64,000 nucleotides of DNA. Source: Amycolatopsis lexingtonensis. Its GTDB lineage: Bacteria; Actinomycetota; Actinomycetes; Mycobacteriales; Pseudonocardiaceae. The translations under genes were made by a program, and so were the position numbers. The stretch lies in NCBI RefSeq assembly GCF_014873755.1, contig NZ_JADBEG010000001.1, positions 3,784,501 through 3,848,500 on the forward strand. The letters are read 5' to 3'. Below, in pieces: positions 45,577 to 56,304 of the stretch. The first letter of the stretch is position 1, and each line of letters starts with the position of its first letter. Below the pieces are notes generated by a model. It searched no databases and was not told the DNA's origin. It was given only the letters and a program-made list of their open reading frames with translations.

Positions 45577-45646
45577 TTAACGCAATGTCTTTGCGTTAAT
45601 TCCACCGTAGGCGCGTCCCGCAGTTAAGTCAAAGCCGTTGCGTTAA
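45577..45646. promoter_or_regulatory. Two 23-bp TetR operators
   Basis: TTAACGCAA-TGTCT-TTGCGTTAA (45577-45599) is a perfect 9-5-9 palindrome. TTAAGTCAA-AGCCG-TTGCGTTAA (45624-45646) is the same site with two changes. The first lies 10 bases before the SDR start, the second 10 bases before the TetR start, so repressor binding should block both genes. Confidence 0.8.
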
Positions 45647-45656
45647 GCTGGCGGAC

Positions 45657-46298
45657 GTGCCCCAGCCCCGTCAGCGCGCCCGCTCCGAGCAGGACAAAGA
45701 GGCCCGCAAGACCGCACTCCTGACCGCCGCGCGCGAGCTCGCGGCGGAGCGCGGTGTGCGCGAGGTCACGCTGACCGAGGTGACGAACCGGGTCGGCCTG
45801 CACCCGTCGGCACTGCGCCGCTACTTCGAATCCCGCGAGGAGCTCCTCCTGGAGCTGGCCGAACAGGGCTGGGCCGACTGGCGCGACCAGCTGCTGGCCG
45901 ACCTCGACGGCCGGCACGGACTGACCGCGGCCGAAGTGGCCGACGTCGTCGCGGGCTCGATGGAACGGTTGCCGCTGTTCTGCGACCTGCAGACGCACGT
46001 GGTCCTCAGCCTGGAGGGCGCGGTCCGCCTGGAGCGCGCCCGCCAGTACAAGACCGCGGCGACCACGGCGTTCGACGTGATGACGAAAGCCCTGACCGAG
46101 GCGGCCGACCTGACCGAGCCGGGCGCGCAGACGCTGCTGACGGCGGCCATCAGCGGCGCGGCGTACCTGTTCCAGCTGTCGCAGCCGTCCCCGACCCTGC
46201 GACAGCTCTACGACGAGAACCCGAAGTGGGCACACAGCGCACTCCGGTTCCGCGCCCAGCTGACGACGTTGCTGACCGCGGTCGCCCACGGCGTCTGA
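45657..46298 (+). CDS. TetR-family repressor (SDR regulator)
   Basis: The 213-residue protein has the HTH ALLTAARELAAERGVREVTL, TEVTNRVGLHPSALRRYFES. Its C-terminal region resembles the TetR_C domain of AcnR/YbiH-like factors. GTG 45657 lies 10 bases after the second palindrome. It should control itself and the divergent SDR. Confidence 0.9.
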   Translation: MPQPRQRARSEQDKEARKTALLTAARELAAERGVREVTLTEVTNRVGLHPSALRRYFESREELLLELAEQGWADWRDQLLADLDGRHGLTAAEVADVVAGSMERLPLFCDLQTHVVLSLEGAVRLERARQYKTAATTAFDVMTKALTEAADLTEPGAQTLLTAAISGAAYLFQLSQPSPTLRQLYDENPKWAHSALRFRAQLTTLLTAVAHGV

Positions 46299-46325
46299 TT
46301 CGCCTCGCCGCGCCGGGGCCGCTGC

Positions 46326-47429
46326 TCACTCCCCGTACAACGCGATCCGCTGGAAAGCCGCCAGCGCGGCGTCGATCGGGTGCGGCTGCGGCCGGCCCGA
46401 GGCGTCGAGGGTGTTCCACCGCTGCAGGTTCAGCCCGAGGGCCAGCTGCCGCCCGCCGTCGGCCCGGGTCATGGCCAGGGCGCCGCCGCCCCAGACCGTG
46501 CCGCCGTGCCCCCAGAACGTCGGCCGGCCGGGCGCCTCCGTCGGGTGCAGGCCGAGGCCGTACGGAATCACCTTGCCCTCCTGGGAAATCACCGGCACCG
46601 TGCGCTGCATCTCCGCGAGCGAAGCCCGGCTGACGATCTCACCGGCCAGCAGCCGCGCGTAGAAGCGGTTGAGGTCCGCGACGGTCGAGATCAGCGACGC
46701 CGACGGCCCGACCCACGACATGTCGTAGACGCTGTAGTCGCGCGGCGGGTCGATCATGCCGAACCAGGACTCGTAGAGCCGCGAGTGCGGGCCGTCGATC
46801 TGCGTGCCGCACGGGAGTTCGGTGTCCCGGAGCCCGGCGCGCTCGATGACGTCCCGCGTGATCACCTTCTCGGCCGCGACGCCGGTCACGTGTTCCAGGA
46901 GTGCGCACAGGAGCAGGTAATTGGTGTTCGAGTACAGCCCGGGGGTGGCGCCCGGCGCACTCGCGGGCGGCGCGCCGACGCCCAGCTTGATCAGCTCCAC
47001 GGGGTCGAACCGCGTGAACCGGTTGTCGTCCAGGCTCTGCGGCGACGTGTTCGCCAAGTCGGGGAACGCGCGCAGCGACGGATAGGCGTAGGGCAGGTAT
47101 TCGGCGAGCCCGCTGGCGTGGTCGAGGAGCATCCGGACGGTGATCGCGTCGCCGGGCACGAGGTCCGGCAGGTAGTCGCGCACCGGCCGGTCGAGCTCGA
47201 GCCGGCCGGCTTCGACCTGGAGCAGCACGGCGGCGGCGGTGAACGTCTTGGTGATGCTGCCGACGCGGTGCCGCATGCCGGCGGTGACCGGCCGCCCGGT
47301 CTCGACGTCGGCGACCCCGGCGGCGCCGCGCCAGACGTCGCCGCCGTCGCGGACGTCGGCGAACAAGCCCGGCACGCCGGCGCGGTGGACGTCTTCGAGA
47401 GCCGCGTCGAGTGCGGCGAAGTTCTGCAT
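46326..47429 (-). CDS. Serine hydrolase, class C beta-lactamase fold
   Basis: The 367-residue protein starts at ATG 47429 after GGGAGG. The catalytic motifs are SITK (in HRVGSITKTFTAAA), YSN (in LYSNTNYLLL) and HGG (in FWGHGGTVWGGGALA). No signal peptide is present, so an intracellular esterase or peptidase is more likely than a secreted antibiotic-destroying enzyme. It is divergent from a TetR gene and shares an operator with it. Confidence 0.9.
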   Translation of the reverse strand: MQNFAALDAALEDVHRAGVPGLFADVRDGGDVWRGAAGVADVETGRPVTAGMRHRVGSITKTFTAAAVLLQVEAGRLELDRPVRDYLPDLVPGDAITVRMLLDHASGLAEYLPYAYPSLRAFPDLANTSPQSLDDNRFTRFDPVELIKLGVGAPPASAPGATPGLYSNTNYLLLCALLEHVTGVAAEKVITRDVIERAGLRDTELPCGTQIDGPHSRLYESWFGMIDPPRDYSVYDMSWVGPSASLISTVADLNRFYARLLAGEIVSRASLAEMQRTVPVISQEGKVIPYGLGLHPTEAPGRPTFWGHGGTVWGGGALAMTRADGGRQLALGLNLQRWNTLDASGRPQPHPIDAALAAFQRIALYGE

Positions 47430-47460
47430 GGTTCCTCCCAGTGCTGATGTGTCCTCATTA

Positions 47461-47477
47461 TGCACGCGGTGCGTGCA
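47461..47477. promoter_or_regulatory. TetR operator between serine hydrolase and tetR
   Basis: TGCACGC-GGT-GCGTGCA is a perfect 7-3-7 palindrome, 32 bases from the hydrolase start and 44 from the TetR start. Confidence 0.7.
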
Positions 47478-47521
47478 ACAGCAAGTGCATAGGCTATGCT
47501 GACGACGTCGAAAGGGGCGAA

Positions 47522-48178
47522 ATGGCGGGCCGCAGGCGTTGGACGACCGAAGAAATCCTGGACACGGCGGCGGAGCTGCTGCGCACGAGCGACGCGGAGT
47601 CGTTCAGCGTGCGCAAGCTCGCCGCGGCGCTCGGGACGGACTCCTCGAGCCTCTACCGGCACTTCCGCACCAAGACGGAACTGCTGCGCGCGCTCGCCGA
47701 CCGCATCCTGGTGTCCGCCGTGGACGGCTTCCGCCCCGAAGGCGACTGGAAGCAGCGCCTCACCGCGCTGGCCCTGCGCCTGCGGGAGGCCTTCGGCACG
47801 CAACCGCAGATCGCCGCGATCTGGGGCCGCTATGCCTCGGGCGGCCACGGTTCCCGGCTGGTCATGGAGCAGGTCCTGCAGGCGTTGCGCGAAGCGGGCC
47901 TGCCCGACGAGGAAATCCCGGCGCGCTACCACCGGCTCGCGATCCTCATCGCCGCGCTGATCTCGGCCGAAGCCGGCGTCACCACCATCACGCCCGAGGA
48001 GCGCGAGCAGGGCATGGAACTGTTCCGCGTCGCGGTGCTGGGCGCCGACCCCGAGCGCTTCCCCGCGCTGGCCCACTTCGCCCGGGACGTCCGCCCGCTC
48101 GGCGCGGAACGCGGCGAGGCGTTCGAAGAGCTCATCGCGGCCCAGCTCGCCGACATCGAGGCCGCGATTCCCCGCTGA
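47522..48178 (+). CDS. TetR-family repressor (serine hydrolase regulator)
   Basis: The 218-residue protein starts at ATG 47522 after GAAAGGGG. The HTH is EILDTAAELLRTSDAESFSV, RKLAAALGTDSSSLYRHFRT. The C-terminal domain is of the TetR_C type found in tetracycline-repressor-like actinobacterial proteins. Upstream in-frame codons overlap the operator and lack a ribosome site. Confidence 0.9.
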   Translation: MAGRRRWTTEEILDTAAELLRTSDAESFSVRKLAAALGTDSSSLYRHFRTKTELLRALADRILVSAVDGFRPEGDWKQRLTALALRLREAFGTQPQIAAIWGRYASGGHGSRLVMEQVLQALREAGLPDEEIPARYHRLAILIAALISAEAGVTTITPEEREQGMELFRVAVLGADPERFPALAHFARDVRPLGAERGEAFEELIAAQLADIEAAIPR

Positions 48179-48229
48179 GCCACCGCATGGCCGTATACAC
48201 CCGCCCTCGTGGTTGGTTAACCTCCGCCG

Positions 48230-50071
48230 GTGAGGTTCCTCAGTGCCGTGCTCACCGTGCTGTCGGCCGTCGGCTTCGTCGTTCCCCTTTCCCATCCCGC
48301 GTCGGCTTCGACGGCGGAGTGGGCCGGGCCGCTGAGCACCCGCGGGCGCTACATCGTCGACGCGAACGGCAACCGGTTCAAGCTGAAAGCCGCCAACTGG
48401 CACGGCGCGAGCGGGACGTGGACCGGGTCGGGCGACACGAACGACCCCGCCAACCACCACGCCGGCGAAATCGCCTACCAGACCCCGCTCGGGCTGGACC
48501 GCGCGTCGATCGACGCCGTCATCGACGGGCTGGCGCAGCTGGGCCTCAACAGCGTGCGGCTGCCGTTCTCCAACGCGATGATCCACGACACCGCGGCGGT
48601 CCCCGACCTGCCCGCCAATCCCGGTTTACACGGGCTGACGCCGCTTCAGGTGTACGACCGCGTCGTCGAGCGGCTCACCGCGCGCGGGTTCGCCGTCATC
48701 CTCAACAACCACACGACGACGTCTCGCTGGTGCTGCGGGCTGGACGGCAACGAACGCTGGAACACCGCGCAGAGCGAGCAGCAGTGGCAGGACGACTGGC
48801 TCTTCATGGCCCGCCGCTACGCCGCGAACAAGCGCGTCGTCGGCGCCGACCTGTACAACGAGGTCCGCCGCAACACCTTCGACGACCCGAACTGGGGCTG
48901 GGGCAACGGCACCGACTGGCAGCGCGCGAGCCAGCAGGTGGCCGACCGGATCCTCACCGAGGCCAACCGGGATCTGCTGATCATCGTCGAGGGCATCAAC
49001 TGGACCGGCCTGCCCATCGACGGCTTCGCCCACGGCCGCCCCACGCTCGAGCCCGCGCGCACCCTGTCGCACACGCTCGTCGACTCCGGGAAGCTCGTCT
49101 ATTCGGCGCACTTCTACGGCTACACCGGTCCGAACCACTCCGGCGCCACCGGCGTCGGCGAGACGCACGACCCGCGCTACCGCGACCTCACGCCCCAGCA
49201 GCTGCGCGATACGTTGTACCGCCAGGCGTTCTTCGTCGAGGCGGAGACCGGCAAGCACTACACCACGCCGCTGTGGATCAGCGAGTTCGGCGAAGGCCGC
49301 GGCACCACCGACGCCGCTTCCCGCGCCTGGTTCGAGAACTTCGTGGACTACCTCGCCGAGACCGACACCGACTTCGCCTACTGGCCCGCGGTCGGCTTCC
49401 ACACGAACGGCTCGGGCGACGGCTGGTCCCTGCTGGCGTGGGACGCGGCGGGCCGGCGCATCGACGTCCTCGACGGCACCGACTGGCGCGGCCCGGCCTG
49501 GCAGCGGCTGGTGAACGCGCCGTCGCGGACCGGGCAGATCGCGCCCGCCGAGCACTGGTCGATGCTCAACCTCGACTACGCCGACTTCCCGGCTTCCCGC
49601 GCGATGCGGGCGCAGCCGGACTGGGATCCGGGCGCGCGCAAGGGTTCCTGCCCCGACGGCCAGCGCCTCACCGGCCTGGCGCACACCGGCAACCGCGGCC
49701 TCTGCACCGGCACGCTCGCGACCCCGACGGCGTACACGGTGGTCCGCGACGAGTCCTATGTGGACACCGACTGGGCGTCCGGCTACACCAAGGCGCAGTG
49801 CCCGCCCGACCACGCGGTCGTCGGCTACAGCGTCAAGGGCGCGGCGGTCTCCGCGGTCCTGTGCGGCCGCTCCCCCACCCCGCTCGGCCGCACGGGCCGC
49901 ACAGTCTGGTTCGACCGCGGCGACAACCGGCCGTCCGGCGACCTGGGCGGCGACTTCGCTTCGGGCAACTACAAGGGGCAGTGCGCCCCCGGCGAGTACG
50001 TCGCCGGGGTCGCCTACACCGGCCGGATCGGGTCGAACCGGACGCCCGACGCGCTGCTCTGCCGCTCCTAG
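48230..50071 (+). CDS. Secreted glycoside hydrolase family 5 enzyme
   Basis: The 613-residue protein has a signal peptide (cut after ASAS near 28). The GH5 barrel spans about 35-440: NGNRFKLKAANWHG, LNSVRLPFSN, then the acid/base Glu in GADLYNEVRR (about 207), HFYGYTG and the nucleophile Glu in PLWISEFGEGRG (about 349). It should cut beta-1,4 or beta-1,3 glucans or mannans outside the cell. A C-terminal region (about 465-613) holds three Cys-paired repeats. One leucine (residue 133, codon 48626-48628) is TTA, a rare codon read by the developmental tRNA BldA in this group. It faces a GH3 gene across a palindromic element. Confidence 0.9.
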   Translation: MRFLSAVLTVLSAVGFVVPLSHPASASTAEWAGPLSTRGRYIVDANGNRFKLKAANWHGASGTWTGSGDTNDPANHHAGEIAYQTPLGLDRASIDAVIDGLAQLGLNSVRLPFSNAMIHDTAAVPDLPANPGLHGLTPLQVYDRVVERLTARGFAVILNNHTTTSRWCCGLDGNERWNTAQSEQQWQDDWLFMARRYAANKRVVGADLYNEVRRNTFDDPNWGWGNGTDWQRASQQVADRILTEANRDLLIIVEGINWTGLPIDGFAHGRPTLEPARTLSHTLVDSGKLVYSAHFYGYTGPNHSGATGVGETHDPRYRDLTPQQLRDTLYRQAFFVEAETGKHYTTPLWISEFGEGRGTTDAASRAWFENFVDYLAETDTDFAYWPAVGFHTNGSGDGWSLLAWDAAGRRIDVLDGTDWRGPAWQRLVNAPSRTGQIAPAEHWSMLNLDYADFPASRAMRAQPDWDPGARKGSCPDGQRLTGLAHTGNRGLCTGTLATPTAYTVVRDESYVDTDWASGYTKAQCPPDHAVVGYSVKGAAVSAVLCGRSPTPLGRTGRTVWFDRGDNRPSGDLGGDFASGNYKGQCAPGEYVAGVAYTGRIGSNRTPDALLCRS

Positions 50072-50231
50072 GGTCACGCGTCGAAAGTTGGTTGACGCTC
50101 GGGCCGAGTACCCCAATGTGGCGTTCGGTGCGTCCAGCGCACCCAATGTGGCGTTCGGTGCGTCAGACGCAACCAACGCCACATTGGGGCGCACGCCGGG
50201 ACACTGTCGACGAACATCGGACGCGCGACAC
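50071..50231. repeat. 161-bp palindromic element, relative of 38195-38302
   Basis: Ends GGGTCACGCGTC and GACGCGCGACAC are inverted copies with two mismatches, and are flanked on both sides by TA. Inside, CCCAATGTGGCGTTCGGTGC occurs directly repeated (50112 and 50142, 30-bp period), and an inverted copy CGCCACATTGGG lies at 50178-50189. It lies exactly between the GH5 and GH3 stop codons. Confidence 0.75.
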
Positions 50232-52486
50232 TAGGTCACCGTGAAGCTCGACGACAGCGTCGCCGCGGCGCTGTTGCCGACGTACACCTCGATCTTCCCC
50301 GGCTCGACCCGGAACGCGGCCCCGTTGTCGTAGAACCCGACGTCGTCCGGGGTGAGCGTGAACGAAACCGTCGTCGACGCGCCCGCGGCCAGGGTCACCC
50401 GCTGAAACCCGCGAAGCTTCCGGACCGGCTGGACGATGCTCGCGACGGGGTCCCGCAAGTACAGCTGCACGACCTCGTCACCCGCGCGGCCGCCGGTGTT
50501 GGCGACCCGGACGCTCACCTGGATCCGTCCGCCGCGGGCCGGCATGCGCGTGTCCGAAAGCCGGAGGCTGTCGATGCGGAACGTCGTGTACGACAGGCCG
50601 TGGCCGAACTCGTACAGCGGGCCGGATTCCAGGTCGAGGTACTTCGACGTGTACTTGTTGGCCGGGTCGGCCGGGCGCCCGGTGTTCTCGTGGTTGTAGT
50701 AGATCGGGATCTGCCCGACCGCGCGCGGGAAGCTCACCGGCAGCTTGCCGCCCGGGTTGACCGTGCCGAACAGGACGTCGGCGATCGCGTGGCCGCCCTG
50801 CACGCCCGGCGCCCACGCCTCGAGCACGGCGGGCGCGTTGTCGTGCAGGTACGGGATGGTCAGCGGCCGCCCGTTGACGAGCACGACCACGAACGGCTTG
50901 CCGGTCTCCTTGATCGCGGCCACCAGCTGCTGCTGCACGCCCGGGAGGTCGATGGAGCTGCGTGCCGCCGCTTCGCCGCTCATCGCCGCGGTCTCGCCGA
51001 CCACCACGACCGTCACGTCGGCCGCGCGCGCCGCTTGCTGCGCGGCGGCGAACCCGCTCGTGTCGGTGCCTTCCACCGTGCAGCCGGCGGTGTAGGTCAC
51101 CGTGGCGCCGGGCGCCGCGGCCTTGATCCCGTCGACGACCGTCACCGGCGGCGTCGTGCCCGCGCCGGCGCCCAGGCCCGCCCAGGTGCCGTTGAGGTCG
51201 TAGGTCGCCGCGCCGAGCGGGCCGACGACCGCGACCGAGCCGACCGACTTCGCCAGCGGCAGCACCGGGCCGTCGTTCTTGAGCAGCACCATGCACCGCC
51301 CGGCGGCCTGCCGTGACGCCGCCAGCGCGGCCGGTGACGGCGCCTTGACCTCGCCGGACTCGTCGACGTAGGGACGTTCGAACAAGCCGAGCCGGAACTT
51401 CACCAGCAGGATCCGGCGGACGGCGTCGTCGATCTGCTCGCGGGTGATCCGCCGCTGGTCCAGCAGCCGCTGCGCGAACTCCGCGTAGTTCGTGCTGACC
51501 ATCTCCATGTCGACACCGGCGGGCAGCGCGGCCGCCGCGGCGTCGGCGCCATCGCCGGCCAGGCCGTGCAGGATCAGCTCCTGGATGCCGGTGTAGTCGC
51601 TGACGACGAACCCGCCGAAGCCGTAGCGGCCCTTGAGGACGTCGTGCAGGACGTAGCCGTTGCCGTGCGCGGGCACGCCGCTGATGGTGTTGAAGCTGGC
51701 CATCACGGTCGCCACGCCCGCCTCGACGCTGGCCTTGAACGGCGGCAGGTAGAAGTTGTGCAGCCGCTGCAGCGAGACGTCGACGGTGTTGTAGTCACGC
51801 CCGCCTTCGGCCCCGCCGTAGGCGACGAAGTGCTTGGCGCAGGCGGCGACCCGGTCCGGTTTGCCGTAGTCGTCACCCTGGTAGCCGCGCACCTTCGCGA
51901 CGGCGAACTTCGTGGCCAGGTAGGGATCTTCGCCGTACCCCTCGGCGATCCGCCCCCACCGCGGCTCGTGGGTGACGTCCATCATCGGGGCGTAGGTCCA
52001 GTGGATCCCGCTGCTTCGGGCTTCCTTCGCGGAGACCGTCGCGTCCGCGGCCGCGACGGCGGGGTCGAAGCTCGCGCCCTGGGCCAGCGGGATCGGGAAG
52101 TTGGTGGTGTAGCCGTGGATCACGTCGAGGCCGAAGATCAGCGGGATCTTCAGCCGCGTCCCCTCGACGGCGAGCCGCTGCAAGGCGTTGAGCTTCGCCG
52201 CGCCGACGACGGAGAAGACACCGCCGAGCCGCCCGTCCGCGAGGGCCGCGCGGGCGGCGTTCTCGTCGCCGACGAGCTGGAGCTGGCCGATCTTCTCGGC
52301 CAGGGTCATCTTCTTGAGCAGCGCTTCGACGCGTTCATCGTGCGGCGGCCGCCCACTACTTTCGTCGGCGGTGGCGGTGGGGGCGAGCAGCCCCATCGAG
52401 GCGACGCCGCCGGCGAGCCCGGCGAGCACGCTGCGCCGGTTCACCCCGTCCGCGGCCGAAGTTGCGTGAGTTACCTGCTGCGACAT
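50231..52486 (-). CDS. Tat-exported glycoside hydrolase family 3 beta-glucosidase
   Basis: The 751-residue protein has a twin-arginine signal (NRRSVLAGLAGGVASMGLL, residues 16-34). The GH3 N-terminal barrel contains GLDVIHGYTT, AKHFVAYG (Lys-His) and the nucleophile Asp in FGGFVVSDYTGIQEL. The GH3 C-terminal domain (SVAVVGPLG..., acid/base region GETAAMSGE) and an Fn3-like end domain (YEFGHGLSYT, VVQLYLRDP) follow. It resembles BglX and should release glucose from oligosaccharides, complementing the convergent GH5 enzyme. Confidence 0.93.
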   Translation of the reverse strand: MSQQVTHATSAADGVNRRSVLAGLAGGVASMGLLAPTATADESSGRPPHDERVEALLKKMTLAEKIGQLQLVGDENAARAALADGRLGGVFSVVGAAKLNALQRLAVEGTRLKIPLIFGLDVIHGYTTNFPIPLAQGASFDPAVAAADATVSAKEARSSGIHWTYAPMMDVTHEPRWGRIAEGYGEDPYLATKFAVAKVRGYQGDDYGKPDRVAACAKHFVAYGGAEGGRDYNTVDVSLQRLHNFYLPPFKASVEAGVATVMASFNTISGVPAHGNGYVLHDVLKGRYGFGGFVVSDYTGIQELILHGLAGDGADAAAAALPAGVDMEMVSTNYAEFAQRLLDQRRITREQIDDAVRRILLVKFRLGLFERPYVDESGEVKAPSPAALAASRQAAGRCMVLLKNDGPVLPLAKSVGSVAVVGPLGAATYDLNGTWAGLGAGAGTTPPVTVVDGIKAAAPGATVTYTAGCTVEGTDTSGFAAAQQAARAADVTVVVVGETAAMSGEAAARSSIDLPGVQQQLVAAIKETGKPFVVVLVNGRPLTIPYLHDNAPAVLEAWAPGVQGGHAIADVLFGTVNPGGKLPVSFPRAVGQIPIYYNHENTGRPADPANKYTSKYLDLESGPLYEFGHGLSYTTFRIDSLRLSDTRMPARGGRIQVSVRVANTGGRAGDEVVQLYLRDPVASIVQPVRKLRGFQRVTLAAGASTTVSFTLTPDDVGFYDNGAAFRVEPGKIEVYVGNSAAATLSSSFTVT

Positions 52487-52564
52487 GGCGGGGACCCTTT
52501 CGCGAGGCGAGCGCGAACAGCGTATGCCGCCGCGACGCCGGTCGCAGTGCTCGTCAGGAGCGGG

Positions 52565-53512
52565 TCAGCGCCACGGGTTCCCGGCGGTCAGCCGGACCGT
52601 GAACCCCGTGTCGTCGCGGTGCAGCGTGACCTGGTTGCAGATCTGGTGCGTGATCCACAGCCCGCGGCCGCCGACTTCGCGGTCGGCGGGCAGCAGCCCG
52701 GCGAACGGGTCGGCGGGGCCCTCGCCGGCGTCGTGCACGGTCACCACCAGGCAGCCGGGGCCGGACCAGACCCGCAGGGTGACCGGTGGGCGGCCGTGGC
52801 GGAGCGCGTTGTCGGCGATCTCGCTGACCGCGAGGACGAGGTCGTCGACCTCGTCGGCGGGCAGCCCGGTCCGGTTCGCGGCGAGCACCGCTTGGCGGGC
52901 CTCGCGCGGCTGCGGGTCGGTGAGCGTGATCAGCGGCTCGGCGCGCTGGATCGGGTGCGGCGTCATCGGCCGCGGGACGGCCAGGAACGCCAGCGGGTCG
53001 ACGTAGCCCTCGTTCGCGCGGTACGCGCCGCCGGTGGTGGCGACGAACGGATGGGTGCGGGCGACGTCGTCGAGCACGTGGCGCGGGGTCGTCCGGACGT
53101 CGTAGGCGCACACGCTGCGCAGGGGGAACTGGTCGTAGGCGTGGTTGACCGCGGCCTCGTAGCGCGCCCACCAGTCCCACGACGTGTCGATCGCGGCGCG
53201 CGGGATCTCGCCGAAGATGCGGATGCCGGTCGCCCCGCCGTCGACGAACCCGGCCATCAGCTCGCGGTAGGACCGGATCGCGGCGGCGGGCCGCACGTAG
53301 AGGTCGTTCGTCGTCAGGAAGTGCGTACCCGAGTCCGGCGGGAGCGCCTCGCGCATCAGCTCGGCGCGGGCGGGCTCCAGCGAGACGGCGGTCGTTTCGC
53401 CCGCGGCGATCCCGGCCAGCAGGAACGGAACGCCGACGGCGAGCAGTTCGGCGTCGGACGCGTACTGGACAGCGGCGTGGTCATAGCCCCTGGCGGCGGT
53501 TCCGGTGCTCAT
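52565..53512 (-). CDS. MEDS-domain sensor with anti-sigma type ATPase domain
   Basis: The 315-residue protein has an N-terminal MEDS/DcmR-like sensory domain (YDHAAVQYASDAELLAVGVP, FLTTNDLYVRPAAAIRSYRE, FGEIPRAAIDTSWDWWARYE) and a C-terminal HATPase of the RsbW type (LVLAVSEIADNALRHGRPPV as N-box, VHDAGEGPADPFAGLLP, GGRGLWITHQICNQV as G-box). It lacks a histidine phospho-acceptor. It should bind a sigma factor or antagonist under control of the sensory domain. The orphan STAS protein at 41574 is a possible partner. Confidence 0.85.
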   Translation of the reverse strand: MSTGTAARGYDHAAVQYASDAELLAVGVPFLLAGIAAGETTAVSLEPARAELMREALPPDSGTHFLTTNDLYVRPAAAIRSYRELMAGFVDGGATGIRIFGEIPRAAIDTSWDWWARYEAAVNHAYDQFPLRSVCAYDVRTTPRHVLDDVARTHPFVATTGGAYRANEGYVDPLAFLAVPRPMTPHPIQRAEPLITLTDPQPREARQAVLAANRTGLPADEVDDLVLAVSEIADNALRHGRPPVTLRVWSGPGCLVVTVHDAGEGPADPFAGLLPADREVGGRGLWITHQICNQVTLHRDDTGFTVRLTAGNPWR

Positions 53513-53672
53513 CCCGCGGCCTCGGAGGCCGCCGGGGAGGGCCGGTGGGTCGGCAGCTGCACGATCCGAGCGTACGCCGCGCGGCCGTCCGGGTGAGAGA
53601 GGCACGTCACGGGTTCGCGGCGGGCCGGCCGGGTACCCGGTCCGGAATTCACCCGCGCACTGTGGAGGCCCT

Positions 53673-55831
<2,159 letters not shown>

Positions 55832-55844
<13 letters not shown>

Positions 55845-56170
55845 CCCGGCCCGCGGCCCGCCCGCGCGGTCAGCAGGCCCAGCGCGATCATGCCGATGCC
55901 CAAGCCCAGGTGCAGCCAGTTGTCCGCGGTGTTGACCGGCACGAAGTTCGCGTCACTGCCGCGGTCGATGACCAGGCCGTACAGCCAGAGCACCAGGTAG
56001 ACGGCGCCACCGGCGATCAGGAACGCCCGGGCGCCGCGCGCGGTGCGGGCCGCGGCCAGGCCGATGACCCCGAACAGCAGGCCCATCGAGTCGTGGCCGG
56101 CGAAGCCGAGCCGGTCATGATCCGTGGTGATGCACGGGACGAAGCCGAGGACGCCGACCAGCAGGAACAT
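55832..56170 (-). CDS. DUF4383 membrane protein
   Basis: The 112-residue protein has three or four membrane spans and the family signature [23 protein letters not shown] 56170 follows GAAAGGA; a GTG 12 codons upstream has no site. DUF4383 proteins have no known function and occur near stress and energy genes in actinobacteria. Confidence 0.8.
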
Positions 56171-56304
56171 GGCGTTCCTTTCGGCGGTCCGCGCCGTGTC
56201 CGGCACCGCGGGTGACGGAAACCCGGCTCGTCGCGTGTAACCGCGGTCACCTGGGGGTACGCGCGCGAGGACCGCTGTTCCGCCGTCCCCAGGTGGCGAG
56301 TTCG

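Noticed and set aside
47539..50244. 901-codon plus-strand frame overlapping tetR and GH5
   Set aside because: It crosses two well-supported genes in another frame and has no motif or ribosome site.
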